From contig NZ_RJAC01000016.1 in assembly GCF_003999975.1 (NCBI RefSeq), positions 62,001 to 126,000 on the forward strand: a stretch of 64,000 nucleotides of DNA, in the 5' to 3' direction. The stretch comes from Actinoplanes solisilvae. GTDB taxonomy: Bacteria; Actinomycetota; Actinomycetes; Mycobacteriales; Micromonosporaceae. Shown here in pieces: positions 7,919-15,929 of this stretch (position 1 is its first letter; every line of letters starts with the position of its first letter). A program made the translations under genes and the position numbers. The notes beneath the pieces were generated by a model. That model ran no database searches. It had not been told where the DNA came from and saw only the letters and a list, made by a program, of their open reading frames with translations.

Positions 7919-8880
7919 CACTCCGTACCGTCCGCCGGCAGGCGCTCGGGCAGCCCGAACGCCGGGAAACGGTCGGCGTGGAAGGTGGTGATCTCGGTGA
8001 TCGCCCCGCCGGCGACGCGAAGGACGTCGATCGTCAGCGGCAGGTACGCGTTCTCCCGATTGCGCCAGTGGTAGTAGGCGATGGCGGGCTGCCGGTTCGC
8101 CGAGGTGGGGACGGCGCGCAGGCCCGTCATGCCCTCGAAGCCGCTCTCGACCCAGTACTTCACCACCGCGTCGCGGCCGACGTAGAGGCCCGGCGTGGGC
8201 GGCATCGAACTGCGGACGTCGTCGCGCACCATCGCCGCGAGCGCCGGGATGTTCGTGGCCACGCTGGCGTCGGTGTAACGGCGTACGAGGTCGCGCGTCC
8301 CGGCGTCCTCCTCGCCCCCGGTCCAGTCCTGCCGTTCGGACGGCAGGTGTTCCCGCAGGCCGGCCCGGGCCCGCTGCAGCGCGCTGTTCACGGAGTTCAC
8401 CGAGTCGCCGAGCAACTCCGCGACGTCCTTCGCCGGCCAGCCGAGCACGTCCCGCAGGATCAGCACGGCCCGCGGCCGCGGCGCGAGGTGCTGCACCGCG
8501 ACCAGGTACGCCAGTTCGATCGTCTCGCGCGCCACGGCGAGGGCTTCCGGCTCGTCCGCGCCGCCGGCCGCCAGTTCGTCGAGCAGCCGGTCGGGGTAGG
8601 GCTGCAGCCAGAGCACCTCGCCGCCGGTGGCCGGATCCGGACGGTCCTTGGCCAGCCGGTCCAGGCACGCGTTGGTGGCGATCCGGTAGAGCCAGGCCCG
8701 GAACGTCGAGCGTCCCTGGAACGTCTCCCGCCTCCGCCAGGCCCGCAGGAACGTCTCCTGCACGGTGTCCTCGGCGTCCTCGAACGAGCCGAGCATCCGG
8801 TAGCAGTGCACGTGCAGCTCCCGCCGGTGCCGCTCGGCCAGCCCCGAGAACGCCGGCTCGTCGACCGTTTCCACGCTCAT
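7918..8880 (-). CDS. ECF sigma factor with C-terminal SnoaL-like domain
   Basis: A 320-aa sigma-70 factor of the ECF type with an extra domain. Region 2 is visible as HCYRMLGSFEDAEDTVQETF, and region 4 as RAVLILRDVLGWPAKDVAEL with SVNSALQRAR. The last ~130 residues form a SnoaL/NTF2-like fold (LYVGRDAVVKYW, TFHADRFPAFG) as in the TIGR02960-like group, where the tail modulates the sigma factor in place of a classical anti-sigma. ATG at 8880 has AAGGA upstream. A 6-bp inverted repeat (cccgtc/gacggg, 8909-8928) lies about 30 bases upstream of the start and could be a control site. Downstream it overlaps the 54-aa membrane protein by one base. Confidence 0.92.
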   Translation of the reverse strand: MSVETVDEPAFSGLAERHRRELHVHCYRMLGSFEDAEDTVQETFLRAWRRRETFQGRSTFRAWLYRIATNACLDRLAKDRPDPATGGEVLWLQPYPDRLLDELAAGGADEPEALAVARETIELAYLVAVQHLAPRPRAVLILRDVLGWPAKDVAELLGDSVNSVNSALQRARAGLREHLPSERQDWTGGEEDAGTRDLVRRYTDASVATNIPALAAMVRDDVRSSMPPTPGLYVGRDAVVKYWVESGFEGMTGLRAVPTSANRQPAIAYYHWRNRENAYLPLTIDVLRVAGGAITEITTFHADRFPAFGLPERLPADGTE

Positions 8881-8995
8881 AACGTCATCCTTACGCCTCG
8901 CGGTGTGTCCCGTCGTAGGTAAGACGGGGGCCGGCGCGGGAACTCATCACTTCGACCGAGCGGGTCAGGCCCCGGCACCCCGGCCGGCACGCCAC

Positions 8996-10612
8996 TCAGC
9001 CGGTGAACGAACGCCAGAATCCGACGTGGTGGTCCCGTTCGAAGTCGGTGCGGACGATACCGCCGTCGCCGGTGGCGAGCCGCTGGATGTGATAGGTCCG
9101 AACGCCGAACCGCGGCCACGACGGCCACCCGGCGCCGTCCGGACTTCCCCCGCGGGCGAAGGTGCTCCAATAGCCGACCATCGCGTCAGACAGCCGTTCC
9201 TGCTCGGCCGAGAGCGGATGTGCGTAATCGACGGTGAACAGATAGGGCAGTTCAGCCGTGTGGTAGGCGCCGGTGGGGAACGTGACCGGTGCCGCTTCCG
9301 TGAAGAACGGGGCGCTCCGGTCGGCGAACTCGTACACGTACGTCGGCACGTACCGGCTGAACGCCGCTGCGGTTTCCAGCATCGGAAGCGCGTACTCGAA
9401 GTCCGTCATGGCCGCCGACAGCGCCTCGGACGGCGTGCCATACGCCGCGGGCGGATAACGGTCGAGCACCCGCGGCGCTCGTGGCCCGAAAGCGGCGTTG
9501 ATCTGTTGCCGGTACTGCTTGACGGTGAGCCCGCACGGCTTCGGCTGCTTCGGCACACAAAGCATGTCGGTGCGCTCCATGCCCCATACTTGCGCCCGGT
9601 ATTCGTCCCTGGTGACGCCGATGAGCACCGGTACCCGATGGAACCGGCCCGCGGCGACCGCCGCGGCCGGATCGGCCGGAAGCACTGACCCGCCCGCGAC
9701 CGGGCCCGCCTCCCACTCGGACTGGCCGGGGTATCCGGCGGCCTTGATCAACTCCTGGGCCGATCGGCGTCGCAGGCAGGCGGGCACGCCCGCGGGATCG
9801 TCATCGCAGCCGACGCCTGCGATGAGGGCGTTCGCGCCGGCTGTGGCTTCCTCGCGGGTCCGCAGTGGCGCACTGCACGAGTTGCTCTGCAGGATCGCGC
9901 GGTGGAACAAACCCGCCGAGCTGGGTGCGGCCAAGTGACCGCAGACGCTGGTGGCGCCGGCCGACTGACCGGCAAGTGTCACGTTGCGCGGGTCGCCGCC
10001 GAAGGCGGCCACGTTGGTGTGCACCCAGCGCAGGGCGGCCTGCTGGTCCTCCAACCCGAAATTGCCGGAACCGCCCACTGCCGGATGGGTCAGGAAGCCG
10101 ACCGGGCCCAACCGGTAGTTGACTGTCACCACGACCGTGTCGCCCTCGACCGACATGGTCTGCCCTCCCCAGGTGTCACCCTGGCCGAGAAAGAAGTGCC
10201 CACCATGCAGCCACACCATCACCGGCAGCAACTTCCCGCGCGGCCGGGCCGATGGAGTCGTGACGTTCAGGTACAGGCAGTCCTCGGCGACGCTTGGCCG
10301 GTCCATCGGCAGGCCCGCCGGTTGGGCGCACCCGGACGCCGGCTCGGTCGCATCCCGGACACCAGGCCACGCCGCCGCCGGTCGAGGTGAACGCCAGCGC
10401 AACTCGCCCACCGGCGCAGCCGCGTACGGGATGCCTTCGAACGAGCGATGGCCGGCGGTGACCGTGCCCCGCACCGCCCCCTCGACGGTGCGGACGACAG
10501 CCGGCCCTTGATCGGGCGGGGTCGTGCCGGCCGCAATGGCGCCGACCGGAACCAGCACCGCGGCACACACGACCGCACCGACCGTCAGCCATCGCTTCCT
10601 GGGTGTACTCAT
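8996..10612 (-). CDS. secreted type B carboxylesterase/lipase
   Basis: A 538-aa alpha/beta-hydrolase. An N-terminal Sec signal (basic MSTPRKRW, hydrophobic core to about residue 28) implies export. The nucleophile elbow GQSAG puts the catalytic Ser at 217. The oxyanion segment WLHGGHFFLGQG is near 134, and GAYHTAELPYLF near the C-terminus supplies the catalytic His, as in the cholinesterase family. Length matches bacterial type B carboxylesterases. It is divergent from the GntR/TetR-type regulator with 151 bp between starts, and that space holds a 10-bp inverted repeat, so control by that regulator is likely. Natural ester substrate unknown. Confidence 0.93.
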   Translation of the reverse strand: MSTPRKRWLTVGAVVCAAVLVPVGAIAAGTTPPDQGPAVVRTVEGAVRGTVTAGHRSFEGIPYAAAPVGELRWRSPRPAAAWPGVRDATEPASGCAQPAGLPMDRPSVAEDCLYLNVTTPSARPRGKLLPVMVWLHGGHFFLGQGDTWGGQTMSVEGDTVVVTVNYRLGPVGFLTHPAVGGSGNFGLEDQQAALRWVHTNVAAFGGDPRNVTLAGQSAGATSVCGHLAAPSSAGLFHRAILQSNSCSAPLRTREEATAGANALIAGVGCDDDPAGVPACLRRRSAQELIKAAGYPGQSEWEAGPVAGGSVLPADPAAAVAAGRFHRVPVLIGVTRDEYRAQVWGMERTDMLCVPKQPKPCGLTVKQYRQQINAAFGPRAPRVLDRYPPAAYGTPSEALSAAMTDFEYALPMLETAAAFSRYVPTYVYEFADRSAPFFTEAAPVTFPTGAYHTAELPYLFTVDYAHPLSAEQERLSDAMVGYWSTFARGGSPDGAGWPSWPRFGVRTYHIQRLATGDGGIVRTDFERDHHVGFWRSFTG

Positions 10613-10697
10613 TGGACTCTCCCGACGTTAGTGTGAACGCGGTACGCGATCTACTCGCCGAGCATGCGCACGTCCACGAGCGGCGACCCAATACGGC

Positions 10698-10746
10698 ACT
10701 AGTGCACTCACCGGTTCTTCCCGAGGTCGCGCCGCGGTGCACTAGT
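10698..10746. promoter_or_regulatory. candidate operator: 10-bp inverted repeat actagtgcac / gtgcactagt
   Basis: Perfect 10-bp arms lie at 10698-10707 and 10737-10746, with 29 bases between. Each arm itself contains the palindromes actagt and gtgcac. The site sits in the 151-bp divergent space between the carboxylesterase and the GntR/TetR-type regulator, ending 17 bases before the regulator start. This is the normal place for an autoregulatory operator that also controls the divergent gene. Binding is inferred. Confidence 0.6.
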
Positions 10747-10763
10747 TCGGGGGAGGAGACGGC

Positions 10764-11777
10764 ATGGCCGACAAGGAAACCGCACCGGCGTCCGCGCGAA
10801 TCACTGCCGCGCTGCGCGAACGGATCGCCACCGGCGTCCTCAAACCAGGCGACCGTGTCCCGTCCACCCGGCAGATCGTCCGCGAATGGGGCGTCGCGAT
10901 GGCCACGGCCAGCAAGGCCCTGGCCGCCCTCCGTCAGCAGGGGCTCACCGAGACTGTCAACGGTGTCGGCACCATCGTGGCGGGACGCGGACGCAGGGCC
11001 GACGGCATCGGGCCGCCCGCGCGGAACCCGGCCGTGGATCGGCGGCGGCCCGGCCGCAGCGACGCCGAGGACTTCGTGGACCGCATCGTGCGGACCGCCA
11101 TCGCGATCGCCGACGCCGAGGGTTTGGCCGCCACCACCATGCGCCGCGTCGCCACCGACCTCGACGTGGCCACCATGGCGCTGTACCGGCACGTCCGCGG
11201 CAAGGACCATCTCGTCACGCTGATGGCGGACGCGGCCTTCGCCGAACACCGGCCGCCGGCTCGGCCGGACGCCGGCTGGCGCGGCTCACTGGAGTCGCTC
11301 TGCCGTGCCCAATGGGCGATGTACCGGCGGCACCCCTGGCTCGCGCACGTCGTGTCCTTCACCAGACCGTTGCTCACCCGCAACGCCATGGCGCATACCG
11401 AATGGACGATGCGCGCGGTGGCCGGTCAAGGGCTGGACCCGACGACGCTGATCCACGTCGCGGCCACGGTCGCCAACTTCGTGCGGGGCACCGCGGTCAA
11501 CCTGGAACGGGAGGCCGAAGCCGAACAGGACACCGGCCTGACCGATGACGAGTGGCTCCGCGCGCAGAGCGACACCCTGGCCGCAGCGCTGGGTTCGGGC
11601 TCCTTCCCGATCCTGACCCGCATATCCACCCGCGCCGACGTGGTGGTCACTCTCGACTCGCTCTTCGAGTTCGGCCTGCAACGCATGCTCGACGGCATCA
11701 CACCGCTCTGCGACCACTCACCTGTACGGCAGCCGGGCCGCGGGACACCGGGTCCGGACGAGTCACGATTTTCCTAG
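10764..11777 (+). CDS. GntR-TetR dual DNA-binding-domain transcriptional regulator
   Basis: A 337-aa regulator with two helix-turn-helix domains. Residues about 10-75 form a GntR winged helix (LRERIATGVLKPGDRVPSTR, then VAMATASKALAALRQQGL). Residues about 105-150 form a TetR-type helix-turn-helix (TTMRRVATDLDVATMALYRH). The rest resembles a TetR C-terminal ligand domain. This GntR+TetR layout is a recognised actinobacterial architecture. ATG at 10764 follows GGGGGAGGAG. It is divergent from the carboxylesterase and likely represses it and itself through the inverted repeat between them. Ligand unknown. Confidence 0.9.
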   Translation: MADKETAPASARITAALRERIATGVLKPGDRVPSTRQIVREWGVAMATASKALAALRQQGLTETVNGVGTIVAGRGRRADGIGPPARNPAVDRRRPGRSDAEDFVDRIVRTAIAIADAEGLAATTMRRVATDLDVATMALYRHVRGKDHLVTLMADAAFAEHRPPARPDAGWRGSLESLCRAQWAMYRRHPWLAHVVSFTRPLLTRNAMAHTEWTMRAVAGQGLDPTTLIHVAATVANFVRGTAVNLEREAEAEQDTGLTDDEWLRAQSDTLAAALGSGSFPILTRISTRADVVVTLDSLFEFGLQRMLDGITPLCDHSPVRQPGRGTPGPDESRFS

Positions 11778-12808
11778 GCCGAGTCCCGCTCGACCAGGGC
11801 CGGCTCGTAGATCACCGACGAGACGCGCATGGCCGGGTCTTCGATGCGGGCCAGCAGCAGGCGGGCGGCCTCGGCGGCCATGTCCTCGAGCGGGTGGCGG
11901 ATCGTGGTCAGAGCGGGGGAGGCGGCGACTGCGGCACTGCTGTCGTCGAAGCCGACCACCGCGACGTCGGACGGCACCTGACGAGCGGATTCGCGCAGGG
12001 CGGCCAGGGCGCCCAGGGCCATCAGGTCGTTGGCCACGAAGACGCCGTCGAGGTCGGGAACCGCGGCCAGCAGCGCGCGCATGGCCGTCTCGCCGCTGTC
12101 GCGGGTGAAGTTGCCGGTCTCGGTGGGGACCCAGCCGTGCCCGTGGCGGGCCAGCTCGCGGCGGAAGCCGGCGATGCGATCGCTGCTCGCCGGGACGTCG
12201 GCCGGCCCTGAGATCATGCCGATGCGCTGGCGCCCGCGGGACAGCAGGTGCTGGGCGGCCAGCGCGGCGCCGGTGTCGTTGGCCAGGTCGACGTAGTCGA
12301 TCGGGACCGGCTCGGCCGGGCGCCCGATCAGCACCGCGGGCACGCCGCCCTCGGTGAGCATGCGCGGCAGCGGGTCGACCGGCGGCAGGCTCAGCACGAT
12401 GGCCCCGTCGGCCTGGCCGTTGCGCAGGTCGCCGACGAGACGCTTGCGTACGTCGTCGGAGCCGACGATCTGCAGGGCGAGCTGGATGCCCTGGGCGCGC
12501 AGCACGCTCATGAGGCCGCCGACGACGCGTCCGAAGTAGGGATCGGCGAAGAACCGGCCCATGAACGGGTCGTCGTCGTGCGACTCGGAGTCGGAGACGA
12601 CCAGCGCGACCGTGCCCGTGCGGCGGGTGACCAGCGAGCGGGCCAGCCGGTTGGGCACGTATCCGGTGCGGCCCACGGCGTCCCAGACGACCTCGTGGAG
12701 CTGGGGGTCGACGTTGCGGATCCCGTTGATGACCCGGGAGACGGTGGCTCGGGACACGCCGGCGACCCGGGCGACGTCCTCGAGGGTCGGGAGCCGCTCG
12801 GTTCGCAT
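11774..12808 (-). CDS. LacI-family transcriptional regulator
   Basis: A 344-aa LacI/GalR regulator. The N-terminal helix-turn-helix is PTLEDVARVAGVSRATVSRV, with the hinge region RSLVTRRTGTVALVV. The periplasmic-binding-like core follows (VFVANDLMALGALAAL, DVAVVGFDDSSAA). The C-terminus has QPL-like residues (TIRHPLEDMAAEAARLL). ATG at 12808. A 14-bp operator-like palindrome lies 22 bases before the start, consistent with autoregulation, and the same sequence precedes the divergent secreted protein and the distal glycoside hydrolase. It overlaps the 3' end of the convergent GntR/TetR-type gene by 4 bases. Inducer is presumably an oligosaccharide. Confidence 0.93.
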   Translation of the reverse strand: MRTERLPTLEDVARVAGVSRATVSRVINGIRNVDPQLHEVVWDAVGRTGYVPNRLARSLVTRRTGTVALVVSDSESHDDDPFMGRFFADPYFGRVVGGLMSVLRAQGIQLALQIVGSDDVRKRLVGDLRNGQADGAIVLSLPPVDPLPRMLTEGGVPAVLIGRPAEPVPIDYVDLANDTGAALAAQHLLSRGRQRIGMISGPADVPASSDRIAGFRRELARHGHGWVPTETGNFTRDSGETAMRALLAAVPDLDGVFVANDLMALGALAALRESARQVPSDVAVVGFDDSSAAVAASPALTTIRHPLEDMAAEAARLLLARIEDPAMRVSSVIYEPALVERDSA

Positions 12809-12829
12809 AGACGCCTTTATAGCACAGTG

Positions 12830-12843
12830 GGAGAGCGCTTTCC
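12830..12843. promoter_or_regulatory. LacI-type operator ggagagcgctttcc
   Basis: This is the exact reverse complement of the operators at 12933 and 18988. The AGCGCT core is the classic CG-centred LacI half-site pair. It sits 22 bases upstream of the LacI start, suited to autoregulation, and 103 bases from the next copy. Confidence 0.7.
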
Positions 12844-12901
12844 GCGTACGCCTTCCGGAGCCCTCGCCAGGTTCCGGAACCAGCGGAAACCCGCGTATGT
12901 A

Positions 12902-12930
12902 TTGACGTCCTTGACATCGTGGCGTAACAC
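12902..12930 (+). promoter_or_regulatory. sigma-70-type promoter ttgacg-17-taacac
   Basis: TTGACG at 12902-12907 is followed by a 17-base spacer and TAACAC at 12925-12930, with the operator starting 3 bases later. The same arrangement, with the shared block ggcgtaacact, appears in reverse upstream of the glycoside hydrolase near 19.0 kb. Confidence 0.65.
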
Positions 12931-12932
12931 TC

Positions 12933-12946
12933 GGAAAGCGCTCTCC
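12933..12946. promoter_or_regulatory. LacI-type operator ggaaagcgctctcc
   Basis: Identical 14-mer to the site at 18988-19001. It lies just after the -10 element, where a bound repressor would block initiation, and 18 bases before the GTG of the secreted DUF1996 protein. Confidence 0.72.
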
Positions 12947-12964
12947 AACCCCGAAGGAGACCTC

Positions 12965-14362
12965 GTGGATCCCCACCGACCAAGACGCATCCTTGTCCTG
13001 GGCGCGGTCGCGGCCCTCACCGCCACCGCCGTCCTCACCGGTGTCCGCGCCGCGCAGGCGGCCGACACCCTGCTCTCGCAGAACAAGCCCGCCCTCGCCT
13101 CCTCGACCGAGAACGGCGGCGCCCCGGCCGCCGGTGCTGTCGACGGCAATCCCGCCACCCGCTGGGGCAGCGTGTGGAGCGATCCGCAGTGGCTGCGCGT
13201 CGACCTCGGCGGCACCGCCACGATCACCTCGGTCAAGCTCACGTGGGAGGCCGCGTACGCCCGGGCCTTCCAGTTGCAGACCTCGGCCGACGGCAACAAC
13301 TGGACGACCGTCTACAGCACGACCACGGCCACCGGCGGCACCCAGACGGTGCCGGTGACCGGCTCCGGCCGTTACGTGCGCATGTACGGAACGCAGCGCG
13401 GCACCGGTTACGGCTACTCGCTGTACGAGTTCCAGGTGTACGGAACGCTGACCAGCGCGCCACCGACCAGCGGGCCCGGCTACATCATGGCCGACCCGCC
13501 CGTGACCGGCGTCGTTCCGTCGACGGCCGTGCCGCCGGCCACCAACCCGCCGACGACCCACCACGAGTTCCAGATGAACTGCTCGGTGAGCCGCAGCAAC
13601 CTCAACGACGACCCGATCGTCTTCCCCGGCCTGCCCGGCGTGTCTCATTCACACACGTTCATGGGCAACACCACGACGTACGCCGGCACGACGCTCGCGA
13701 GCCTGCGCGGCGGCAACACGTCTTGCATCACGCCCGGTGACAAGACCGGCTACTGGATGCCGACGCTGCTGAACGGCACGACCGCGGTGCAGCCCGAGGG
13801 CCAGCAGGTCATCTACTACAAGACCGGCGTCATCGACTACCGCAGCGTGCGCCCGTTCCCCCTGGGCCTGCGCTACCTGGTCGGCAGCCCGACGTCCACG
13901 CTCGACGAGTTCCGCAACCACCCGGGCGCCGTCGAGGGCTTCGAATGCGGTGACCTGTCCTTCAACTGGGACATTCCGGCCAACTGCGTGGCGGGCACCC
14001 AGCTCAACGTCCGATTCCAGGCCCCGAGCTGCTGGAACGGCCTGCACCTGGACACCCCCGACCACAAGAGCCACATGGCCTACCCGGTCCTCGGCGTCTG
14101 CCCGACCTCCCACCCGGTGGCCGTCCCGATGATCGAGTTCAAGATGGCCTGGCCGGTCAGCGGGAACATGGCCAACGTCCGCTTCTCCAGCGGCCGGGGC
14201 TTCTCCTTCCACTACGACGTCTTCAACGCCTTCGACCCGCCGACGCTGGCCGCCCTGACCACCCACTGCATCAACGGCGGCCTGCAGTGCGACCCGCGAG
14301 GCTTCGACCTCTACAAGCCCAACCGGGGCGCAGCCCTGAACGAGAACTACGAACGCCCGTAG
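12965..14362 (+). CDS. secreted discoidin (CBM32-like) + DUF1996 protein
   Basis: A 465-aa exported protein. GTG at 12965 is preceded by AAGGAGA. The Sec signal ends near residue 36 (VRAAQAADT). Residues about 37-162 are an F5/8 type C (discoidin/CBM32-like) domain: SDPQWLRVDLGGTATITSV, GYGYSLYEFQVYG. A short Pro/Thr linker leads to a DUF1996 domain with HHEFQMNCSVSRSN and VSHSHTFMGN, and Cys pairs that suggest disulfides. DUF1996 has no known activity, though it occurs in secreted fungal and actinobacterial proteins linked to polysaccharides. Its promoter and operator match those of the large glycoside hydrolase 1.5 kb downstream, so I infer co-regulation by the LacI protein. Confidence 0.9.
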   Translation: MDPHRPRRILVLGAVAALTATAVLTGVRAAQAADTLLSQNKPALASSTENGGAPAAGAVDGNPATRWGSVWSDPQWLRVDLGGTATITSVKLTWEAAYARAFQLQTSADGNNWTTVYSTTTATGGTQTVPVTGSGRYVRMYGTQRGTGYGYSLYEFQVYGTLTSAPPTSGPGYIMADPPVTGVVPSTAVPPATNPPTTHHEFQMNCSVSRSNLNDDPIVFPGLPGVSHSHTFMGNTTTYAGTTLASLRGGNTSCITPGDKTGYWMPTLLNGTTAVQPEGQQVIYYKTGVIDYRSVRPFPLGLRYLVGSPTSTLDEFRNHPGAVEGFECGDLSFNWDIPANCVAGTQLNVRFQAPSCWNGLHLDTPDHKSHMAYPVLGVCPTSHPVAVPMIEFKMAWPVSGNMANVRFSSGRGFSFHYDVFNAFDPPTLAALTTHCINGGLQCDPRGFDLYKPNRGAALNENYERP

Positions 14363-14375
14363 CGCTCAGACCGAT

Positions 14376-14404
14376 GCGGGCGGCGCCTTCAAGGCGTCGC
14401 CCGC
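14376..14404 (+). terminator. hairpin terminator after the DUF1996 gene
   Basis: The 12-bp stem gcgggcggcgcc/ggcgtcgcccgc (one G.U pair) with loop ttcaa begins 14 bases after the stop. It is followed by the pyrimidine-rich tctcgtcttcct rather than a pure U tract. Confidence 0.6.
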
Positions 14405-14475
14405 TCTCGTCTTCCTATCCGCGATTTATCCGTGCGCTGTTCGCGTTGCCTTCAAGGGCTTTGCGGAGGTGTCAT

Positions 14476-15045
14476 TCACGGAGCGTCGCTGGGGATTGTG
14501 GACAGTGCCACCGCGCGGGTGCGCAGAATTTGCAAAGCGAGAGCGCGGGTCCCAGGCTCGACCCCGGATTTGTCCTCGCTGCGGGCAAGGTTCTCACCCT
14601 GTTCCAGATGGGCCCGGACGAGCTTGGCCACCGTCTGGTTGAACGCCGCGCCCGCGAGCTGCGAAGCCTCGGTGACCTGCGCGGGGGTGACCATGCCCGG
14701 CATCGGCATGCCCTCGTGCGGGTTCTCGTCGGGCAGCCCCGCGCGGGCGTGCAACTGGCGCAAGACACCCAGCTCGGCCTCGGTGAACGCCTTGACCTGC
14801 GCGGCAAGAGCCAGCGTGGCGGCATCGGCAGTACGCTTGGGCGCCAGCTCGAGCAGCGGCATCAACTGCTCGTCCATCGCGATGTTGATCTCGATCCACG
14901 CCAGGTCGGTGCCCCCGAACCCGGCCACCACGCCCTGCTGCGCCGGGGCGTTGGCGGACGGCGTGGTCGCGGGGGTGTTCCCCGTCGCGGCGCAGCCCGA
15001 CAGACCGAGCACGCCGACGAGCAACAGACGGGGAACAGCTTTCAC
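14476..15045 (-). CDS. DUF305-like lipoprotein lacking the usual histidines
   Basis: A 189-aa predicted lipoprotein. Signal peptide with lipobox LSGC, Cys at 18. The body resembles the two-helix-pair DUF305 layout, with LAWIEINIAMDEQLMPLLE at the position of the first motif and AFNQTVAKLVRAHLEQGENL at the second, separated by EGMPMPGMVTPAQ. DUF305 proteins normally carry MMIPHH and MIRHH metal-type motifs; here the first has no histidine and the second keeps only one. It starts with GTG at 15045; no strong ribosome site is seen. Convergent with the DUF1996 gene. Likely an extracytoplasmic protein of unknown, possibly non-metal, function. Confidence 0.75.
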   Translation of the reverse strand: MKAVPRLLLVGVLGLSGCAATGNTPATTPSANAPAQQGVVAGFGGTDLAWIEINIAMDEQLMPLLELAPKRTADAATLALAAQVKAFTEAELGVLRQLHARAGLPDENPHEGMPMPGMVTPAQVTEASQLAGAAFNQTVAKLVRAHLEQGENLARSEDKSGVEPGTRALALQILRTRAVALSTIPSDAP

Positions 15046-15422
15046 ATTTGCGATTCTGGTCTTTTCCGGCCACCCCTGTCAATGATTCGATATTGACGAA
15101 CGACAACGAAGCCACAACAGTGGGCGACGCCTCAAAAATAACGTTCGCAATGTTGTTATTCACGCGTCCGGCAGCCGTCACCCTCGGCAATAGCAAGCGG
15201 CCGTATCGGTGCCGACGCCAAGCTCCGACAAGCACACGAGCTCCCGTGATCGACGGCGACCCGCCGCCCGGTCTCGGTCGCCGATTCGTGTTCGCGAACG
15301 TGCTGGTCAGGATTCGCGATCGTGCGACCTGGATACCGCTGACGCCGTTTCTGGCCGGCAGCGTCTGCGGGCGGGCCCTCAGGATCTGCCCGGCGTTCGG
15401 TTCGCGACCTGCCGATGGCCGA
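15046..15422. other. 377-bp intergenic region, no gene seen
   Basis: Between the DUF305-like lipoprotein start and the VOC gene stop. The first ~130 bases are clearly less GC-rich than the surroundings (runs such as tcaatgattcgatattgacgaac and caaaaataacg), as expected for the lipoprotein promoter region. Open frames crossing it belong to longer spurious readings. I see no RNA gene or repeat. Confidence 0.6.
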
Positions 15423-15794
15423 TCAGGCGTTCTCCCAGAGGCCGATCAGGTTGCCCTCTGTGTCGTGGAAGTAGGCGCTGAATCCCATCGTGCCCACCGG
15501 GGACCGGCCGATGGCCACCTTGCCGCCCAGCTTCTCGATCTTGGCCAGGCTGTCGTCGATGCTCTCGACCCCGACGGTGATGACGGGCGCGGTGATCGGG
15601 CCCTGCCGGGCCAGCATGCCGCCGTTGATGCCGGTCTCGGTGGGCCGGCCCTGCTCGTCGCTGGGTGTCGTGGTGACAAGCGTGTATTGGTAGTTGGCCA
15701 TCGCGTTGAGCTGCCAGCCGAACGCCTCGGCGTAGAACGTCGTGGCACGCTCACCGTCCTCGAACGGCACCTCGAAGTGAATCACTTTGTCCAT
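15423..15794 (-). CDS. VOC/glyoxalase-fold family protein
   Basis: A 123-aa single-unit vicinal-oxygen-chelate protein: MDKVIHFEVPFEDGERATTF at the start, YAEAFGWQL, a GGMLAR segment, and AYFHDTEGNLIGLWE at the end. The fold binds a divalent metal or small ligands. Specific function is unknown; close relatives are annotated as glyoxalase/bleomycin-resistance-like. The start ATG at 15794 has GAGGAGGT 6 bases upstream, an excellent ribosome site. It is followed downstream by the low-GC gap and preceded by the large glycoside hydrolase on the same strand (135 bp away, with a hairpin between). Confidence 0.9.
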   Translation of the reverse strand: MDKVIHFEVPFEDGERATTFYAEAFGWQLNAMANYQYTLVTTTPSDEQGRPTETGINGGMLARQGPITAPVITVGVESIDDSLAKIEKLGGKVAIGRSPVGTMGFSAYFHDTEGNLIGLWENA

Positions 15795-15889
15795 GTCGCT
15801 ACCTCCTCACCTGCGACCTTATGGCTCCGGCCGGGGTGGCAGAAGGGTCGAAGGTATGGGTTCGGCAGCGACCTTCGGAGGGGCTGGTG

Positions 15890-15920
15890 GGGGCGCCGCA
15901 GCGAGATGCCGCGACGCCCC
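15890..15920 (-). terminator. GC-rich hairpin after the glycoside hydrolase gene
   Basis: Stem ggggcg/cgcccc with a further cgc/gcg pairing inside after one mismatch, starting 10 bases past the minus-strand stop. There is no U tract. It separates the hydrolase from the VOC gene. Confidence 0.4.
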
Positions 15921-15929
15921 ACCCGCATC

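Noticed and set aside
7677..7991. Plus-strand 104-codon ORF over the small membrane protein
   Set aside because: Ala/Arg-rich shadow with no ribosome site, opposite the ECF sigma operon end.
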